From the NCBI GenBank assembly GCA_005408345.1, contig SEMN01000007.1, forward strand, positions 808,501 to 872,500: a DNA stretch of 64,000 nucleotides. The letters are read 5' to 3'. The stretch comes from Macquaria australasica (taxonomy: Eukaryota; Chordata; Actinopteri; Centrarchiformes; Percichthyidae). The notes under the pieces were generated by a model. The model had not been told where the DNA came from. It saw only the letters and a list, made by a program, of their open reading frames with translations, and searched no databases. Both the position numbers and the translations under genes were made by a program. This document shows positions 58,301 to 64,000 of this stretch, piece by piece (position 1 is the first letter of the stretch; each line of letters opens with the position of its first letter).

Positions 58301-60858
58301 CCACAATCTTTTCCTAACCTTAACCAAAGTACTTCTGTTGCCTCATGATGTGAACCCATGTCACAGTCCTGCACCTTGTACGCCCACCATCCTCTCTGAA
58401 CACCTCCTTATGATTTGCGTGCCATACAAAAATGAGCTTCCTTCACTCGAATAAACATTGCCTGTGAACATAATCCAGGCAACAGCTACGCTTTCCATTA
58501 CAAAGTAATTGGGAAAACAAGTACTATATGAATGTAATTTCTAGGGGACTGAGTTTCATATTGTTTTGATAAGTGATATGAACGACAGGGCTGATAAGCA
58601 GGTTCGGGGTTATCAGTTCCTTTCACAGACAGTGACTGTGGACTGTGAAAGCAGAAAGCCTTCTGATGTGGCCTCTGGCTGTGATGAGAATTTTCATCTG
58701 ACTACATAATTTATTGCACATAGTGTAGTTCTTTGATTGATGTAATGGCATTTACCTGCTCTGTAATCTCCCTCATGTTAGCTTTAAGTGCAGCTGTAGC
58801 AGAGTAGGTCTTTTTCACCCACTGCAGCTGAATGATGACCCTTCAAAATGCAGTTTTTTGTTTTTTTTATGTTTGCTAATATGTCTGCTATATAGTGGCA
58901 AACACCCACACTGTCACTTCAAATGCGTAAATCATTTTCAACAAGATGTTATGGTCTCTGTAGAGCATCTAACTTCCTCTTTAAAGTGTATCTTTGTGGT
59001 GATTTTGAAAATGACTGGTCCATCCAGATATAGCATAAAGCTTAAAGTGGTTTATGTTTTGGGAGGCTACGTGCTTTGATTGACAGGTTTTTCAGACTAT
59101 CACATGGTTACTCTGTCATCTCTATTCAGGCTCCATCCTGTTGCCCAAAGTTTGGATTTTCATCCAAAATTCTTTTTAAATGTCTCTTCAGAAGCCTTTA
59201 GGTGACATTACAGACCCCACATCTATCTTTTTTACAGCTTCAATTTCTGCAAGGTTCATTAAATGTAAAAAGGTGCCTGGTATTATAATCAAAGCAAATG
59301 TGAAAATCAACCATCATCATCTAGATCTTTGCCTAGTTCATTTACAGTAATACAGATATTAGATTAAGTATGTGGGTTAACAAAACGGTCTTCCCAAGAA
59401 GAACGACAGCATCAGTCCTTTCAGCAAGTGCCCCAAAATGACATTATGTTTACGTTCAAGTGACAGCACCCTCTAGCTGCCGTAGTGTTTATTATAGGAG
59501 CAAAGGAGGAAGTCAGGTGACGTTGTTATAGAGTGACAGGAACATTGGACTTCAACACAGGTTTGTTTCCTGTTTCAAACCAGCAGTTACCGTTGTTTGA
59601 TTTAAAGCATGACCACGATCATTCCCTAAACTTAACCACGTGTTTATTATTGTACCATAATGATGAAGGTCCCCTAACCTTAACAAAGTAGTTATTTTAA
59701 CCCAAACCATTATACGTTGATTTATTTTTAAGATTAGAAAACGTTTCTATGTGTTGTTCTAGAGAGCATGGACAAATGTCAATTTGGAGGACTTATTGGA
59801 GTTAACATATGAAATAATTCTAACCAGACTACCCCCTTTACTGAACTATTTGCACAAAGATAGGCCTATGTGTATTTTATATTCCAAGCAGGCCTCTCCA
59901 TACAGACGCCACGGTTGATTATCACTGATTTGAATTAATTTCATTGTCTGTCTCGCACAGAGAGGATCGCCCACTTGCATCAGGAAGCAGTTGTATGAGA
60001 CTAGTTTGGTTACTCTGTCCACTTCATTTCTCCATTACCTGCCAGAAATGGACGTGGAAATGTTTTGTGATTTGCATAAAGAAAGTTAATGCATTAAACT
60101 TTTATAACTTCATAAAAAAGTTATACCAGATCCACAATATTGAAACTCTTGTATAAAAAATCTCCATCTGCATTAATAATGAGCAGAGCCACAGCAGTCC
60201 TGAGTTCGGTGTGAGCTGCAACCACCAGCTATTTGTCCATGATTAATAGTCTGGTACAAATTTTCAAATGCAATGTTCAAAATCCTCAGTCAGACACAAG
60301 ATCTGTATGTAAAAGGGGAATAAATGTGTCAGATAAGTGAATGTGATTACCTACATTATTCATAAGGGAAGGGGAAATGATAACACTCTGCAGTAAATTC
60401 TGCTAATATATGCTGAGGGCTTCATTAAAGTGATGTGACACCATACCAAATGGCTTCTTGAAATAAAATTTAAAAAAAGTTTTATTATCCCACAGGAGGG
60501 GAAAAGCTCTGTTATTTGAAACCAACTTTAACTGATCAAGCAAAACAAACAACAAAAATATCAGATTGTTTGTTATTATAAAAGAATATTTTGCATAAAA
60601 CATTTTGCAGTTGACTCTGGGCAGTCAACTTCAATATTTGACAGTAGTACAGGTTTTTAATGTAGGTCCTTTGCCGTGCTGTCCTCACTTAAATGAGACG
60701 TCAGATTATTTTTTTTCACTTCGCTGCAGAGCACGATATCCCGTCGAGTTGCTTGTTTCCCCTTTTTATAACATTTTATGCACTTTTTCTTTATTGTGAA
60801 GGTTTGTCTCCCCAGTTTTATCAGGTATTTAAACATTACTTTGCAGCACAGTAACTCA

Positions 60859-61364
60859 GTGGTGGAATGCAACTAAGTACATTTACTCAAGTACTAATTA
60901 AGTACAAAGTTGAGGCACTTGTATTTTCATTTTGTGCTACTCCTGCTCCACTATATTAAAACACTGTACATTTTACGCCACTACATTTATTTGACAGCTA
61001 TAGTTACTTTGCAGATTACATACAAAACATATGAGCATATAAAATATGATGTATTGCTATAGTTACAGTTACAGTATGTAATTAGCTCAACCTCAGCTAA
61101 CTACAATAGTAAAAATCTGCTGACGCATTAATGCATCAGTAATAAAAATGCAGTCACATGGTATATAACAACATAACATTGACAGGAGCTCCTCTGCTCC
61201 ATAATGAGTGATTTCAAATTTGATACTTTAATACTTATGTACTGTACTTTAACTTAAGTAGGATTTTGAATGCAGGGCCTTTAGTTAGAATGGAGTATTT
61301 TTTCATTATGGTATTGCTACTTTTACTTAAGTAAAAGATCTGAATACTTCTTCTCCCACTACAG
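60859..61364. mobile_element. TIR element, 'gtggtggaaagtaac' family, compact copy
   Basis: Starts 'agtggtggaatgcaactaag' and ends 'gatctgaatacttcttctcc' before 'cactac'; the TACTTAAGTA-type words near both ends pair. About 506 bp with no ORF, so non-autonomous. Confidence 0.65.
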
Positions 61365-62264
61365 TGTCTACTTATCGTAATTTATATGAAGAAGAAAATG
61401 TCTGCCTTGCTTGCCATCCTTCCTTGCTGTCACAGACTTCACTTCTCTCCGCCAGTTTGCTCCGCCATGCATTGATCTGCTTTCACACCTGAATTTTTAA
61501 ACATGTCGGCACCCCGAATCGACTGTCACCATCTTCAAAATCTGTTTTCTCAACTCAGTCACATCACAACATCCATTATTTTTTACAGTCACAGTAGTTA
61601 ACCTGTTTTTATATTGTGGCCATTCGGACTGTTGATGTTTTCATGTGGCATTTACATCGTTTAAAAAGAGCAACCATGCGCTAGCATGACAGTCTGTCAG
61701 TTTTCTAAATGTCGTTTAGATAGCCTATTGTGACACTTCATTCCTTCAGCTACTGCACAATGAGGTCAGCCTGATGTTGATAATATTTTGCCATATCCAA
61801 CATTTGCAATGTGATGGATTTAGATTTTCTACTCTAGGTCTATAACCTTTTATTCACAATGGAAAGGATAGAGAGAGAAGAAGAAATAGAAGGCCTACCT
61901 CCATCATACAGAATGATGCTAATATGGGGCATGCATTATTTATGAACTCAAGCTCAGATCATACCCTTGGGCACCAGTGTCATCAACTCTTTTCAAAGGA
62001 AAGAAGCTAATCTGGTCTACTGGTGATTTATATGCAGGTAGCAAGGGAGGTTTGCTGCACTGCCAGTAGCACCAGTGTGTGCACCAGAAGGGCCACTTTG
62101 TTGCTAAATATATTGCAACATTCATGCCGTTTCACCCTGGTTGGAGAAAGTCACCTAATATCTTGTTTGTCTTATTTGAGAAATTAAAGCCTTATATGTG
62201 GAAACAAAGTCACCATGCATTGTGTCAAAACAAGACTGTGAGGCTGTACTTAGGCGCAGCTGTT

Positions 62265-62470
62265 CTTTAGCTAAATGCAAACGTCAGCATACTAACATGC
62301 TAACATGCAGATGTTAAGCAGGTATAATGTTTATCACCATCTTAGTTTAGTGTGTTAGCATGATAACATTTGCTAATTAGCACTAAAGCTAAGGCTGATT
62401 GGAATGTCATTAGTTTTGCAGGTATTTGGTCATAAACCAAAGTATTTGACAAATTAAAAAAATTAACTGA
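62265..62470 (+). repeat. Interspersed repeat, 'gctaacatgctgatg' family, copy 4
   Basis: 'actaacatgctaacatgcag', 'ttaagcaggtataatg' and 'tttgcaggtatttggtcata' in the family order. It is the clearest full copy. Confidence 0.75.
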
Positions 62471-62595
62471 TATTCACATTTTTAGTTTTGTTTAGATACT
62501 AAAAAAATGCTAAGATTATTTTTGGCACACATCAATACTCATCAATAGTGTTGGTGTGCAGTAAGCCACATGCACATATCTATCAATGTTGAAGC

Positions 62596-62601
62596 TTTAT
62601 T
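62596..62601 (-). terminator. Candidate poly(A) signal of tbata
   Basis: AATAAA on the minus strand, about 325 nt past the putative stop. Not confirmed by transcripts. Confidence 0.3.
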
Positions 62602-62926
62602 TCCCTGTAAACAACAGGTTACACCTGTTAAACTTGTCACTCTGCCTTTCTCAGTTACAAAACATGATCCTTCAAGTGGTATACAATTATGTAACATCAT
62701 CCACAGAATTATGCAACACTATCACACCTGTGTTGTATTATTGAAGTGCAAATTAAATCTAGAGAATTCCCCTCATAAAATTGGATTGTGTTTCTAAGAA
62801 ACCTCTACAAAGCAAAAATGCTAAAGAAAACCTGTGATATCATATATCATGGGACCAATGAACCAATTAAATCTCATAATAAGGAAACCATAATAGAGTT
62901 ATCACCATGATGAAAATCAGGGAAAA

Positions 62927-63018
62927 CTATACACTCTCCGTATGCTGAAGTGGATAATCTTGAGGTTGATTCTGAGCTTCTGTGTGGACTTCAAGGACCT
63001 CTGCATCTCCAATCCTCT
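62927..63018 (-). CDS. tbata: tbata last exon
   Basis: Thirty codons including stop TAG at 62927-62929, after two bases that complete a split glutamate codon. The acceptor is cttttacag. The C-terminal IGDAEVLEVH word is the basis of the TBATA call. Confidence 0.6.
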
Positions 63019-63952
63019 CTGTAAAAGAATGCTCAAGTGAGAGTCATATAAATCCAGTAATTTTACTGTACGTTTCCCAACTGTTTTATTCAGAAAAAAA
63101 CTTGTTACGTTAACAAGCTTACGCTTAAGCTTAAGTGTTCATGGAATGTTCTGGTTCTCTTATACCTGCTGTTAAAACAGCTGTTTTTGGCAGCCACCTG
63201 TTTGACATACATACAATTTGAGGAAAGATAAACCCTTTCATACAGTATGACTTATTTCTACAACAGAAGTAACATTTCTTCTATGTAAAAGTTACACTTT
63301 AACCCAAGAATATACAATACAGAAAACTACTGTACATTGAGAGGCTGTAAAATCACTGCTTTGATCGCAGTGTCATTATTGCAAAATGCACATCAGAAAT
63401 ACACACAAATAACAGCATTTTTTGCAACGCTGAATTTGTGTTTTAAAAAAAGAAAAATTATAATCCCTTTTCTCCTCAGGAGTGTCTGTTTTAAATAGCA
63501 TAGTCAACAGCCTTTGTGAAAAAGAACAATTCAAAGACACCAAGTCACGATGGACAAACCAAGACAAATTCACTGCAGTAAAAGAATCAATTTCAAAAAA
63601 GAAAAAAGAACATTTCAAAAGAGGAGATGGCAGAGGGATTTTAATGACTTCCCGGACCTCCTTCTGTGCCGTCAAAAAAGACTGCTGCCAAATGAAAAGA
63701 GTCTTGGTTGATAAATACTATATCCAAGAGGGGAAAGAGCTTTCATTTAATCCAAGGACACACATAAACTCAGATGGTGGTTTAGATCAAGTGAAATCTG
63801 AAGACTATGGGACACCTGCATTAAAACAGGAGCAAAAATTGTTCTGGCACAATAACAAACAACAAACTAAAACGCATTAAGAATGAGAAAAGTAGTACAC
63901 CATTTATTTACCTGGTTTGTCGTCGCTGAAAGCTCGGTTCACTCTGTGTGAG
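62927..63952 (-). CDS. tbata: tbata (SPATIAL) 3' end, last two exons; the rest lies right of the window
   Basis: TBATA is a vertebrate protein of thymus, brain and testis with a little-known role. Two exons join in frame across the intron: DDKP, then ERIGDAEVLEVHTEAQNQ, ending HTESV and a stop. Human TBATA ends with a similar order, SEKP, then EYIGEAQVLQMHSSQN, shortly before its stop. Human TBATA lies next to ADAMTS14, and the strand relative to adamts14 fits. The match is over only about 25 residues, so the call leans on the position too. Confidence 0.6.
63019..63911 (-). other. tbata intron; an opposite-strand ORF lies in it
   Basis: About 890 bp, AT-rich. A 132-codon plus-strand frame at 63482-63880, beginning with GTG right after an acceptor-like ttctcctcag, is open but not recognised. 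Confidence 0.5.
63912..63952 (-). CDS. tbata: tbata second-last exon
   Basis: A 41-bp exon: one base, SHRVNRAFSDDKP, one base. Donor gtaaat is clear; the acceptor (cctccatag) is modest, so the upstream border may be wrong. Confidence 0.5.
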
Positions 63953-64000
63953 CTATGGAGGTAAATAAGCAATGTTAGACACACTGAGCTTTGAAACATT

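Larger units (their letters stand above)
52440..62926. other. Intergenic region between star2 and tbata, repeat-bearing
   Basis: About 10.5 kb. LINE tail at 53000-53135, decayed tandem repeat 54070-54640, TG run 54786-54817, TIR elements at 57029-57925 and 60859-61364, and repeat copies at 58120-58300 and 62265-62470. Frames such as 54856-55202 are not recognised. Stretches 53640-54030, 55210-57000 and 58310-60850 show nothing I can support. Confidence 0.6.

Overview
The window is vertebrate nuclear DNA, almost certainly from a teleost fish and probably a percomorph. It is AT-rich, has spliced genes with standard GT-AG introns, and is crowded with short repeats of kinds familiar from fish genomes. 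There are no prokaryotic features, CRISPR arrays or operons. The longest open frame (37747-40830) belongs to a LINE retrotransposon, not to a host gene.

Layout. (1) 1-9695 is non-coding and repeat-bearing, read as the intron upstream of the first visible adamts14 exon. (2) 9696-45396, plus strand, holds 20 exons of adamts14, a secreted procollagen N-proteinase. All phases join into one frame of 1,072 codons plus stop, from the end of the prodomain to the C-terminus; the signal peptide and most of the prodomain lie left of the window. (3) 37580-41190, inside adamts14 intron 35369-41702, is a LINE with one intact endonuclease-reverse transcriptase ORF, next to a tRNA-type SINE. (4) 48021-52263, minus strand, is a complete seven-exon StAR-family gene of 282 codons (cholesterol transfer into mitochondria), here called star2. 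It is not in the supplied reading frames as a gene and was rebuilt from splice sites and protein similarity. It is convergent with adamts14. (5) 52440-62926 is intergenic, with mobile-element fragments and a decayed tandem repeat. (6) 62927-63952, minus strand, holds the last two exons of a gene whose end resembles TBATA (SPATIAL). As I recall the human map, ADAMTS14 and TBATA are neighbours on chromosome 10, so the order adamts14-(star2)-tbata supports both calls and places the StAR paralogue between two conserved neighbours.

The genes do not form one pathway: adamts14 acts in extracellular matrix maturation, star2 in steroidogenesis, and tbata is a poorly understood gene of thymus, brain and testis. 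The most notable observations are a near-perfect 84-bp-arm inverted repeat 43 bp past a star2 splice donor, the loss of both PKA-site contexts in this StAR paralogue while its disease-critical START residues are kept, a furin-like motif at the extreme C-terminus of adamts14, and the intact LINE in a host intron. I found no new multi-gene system.
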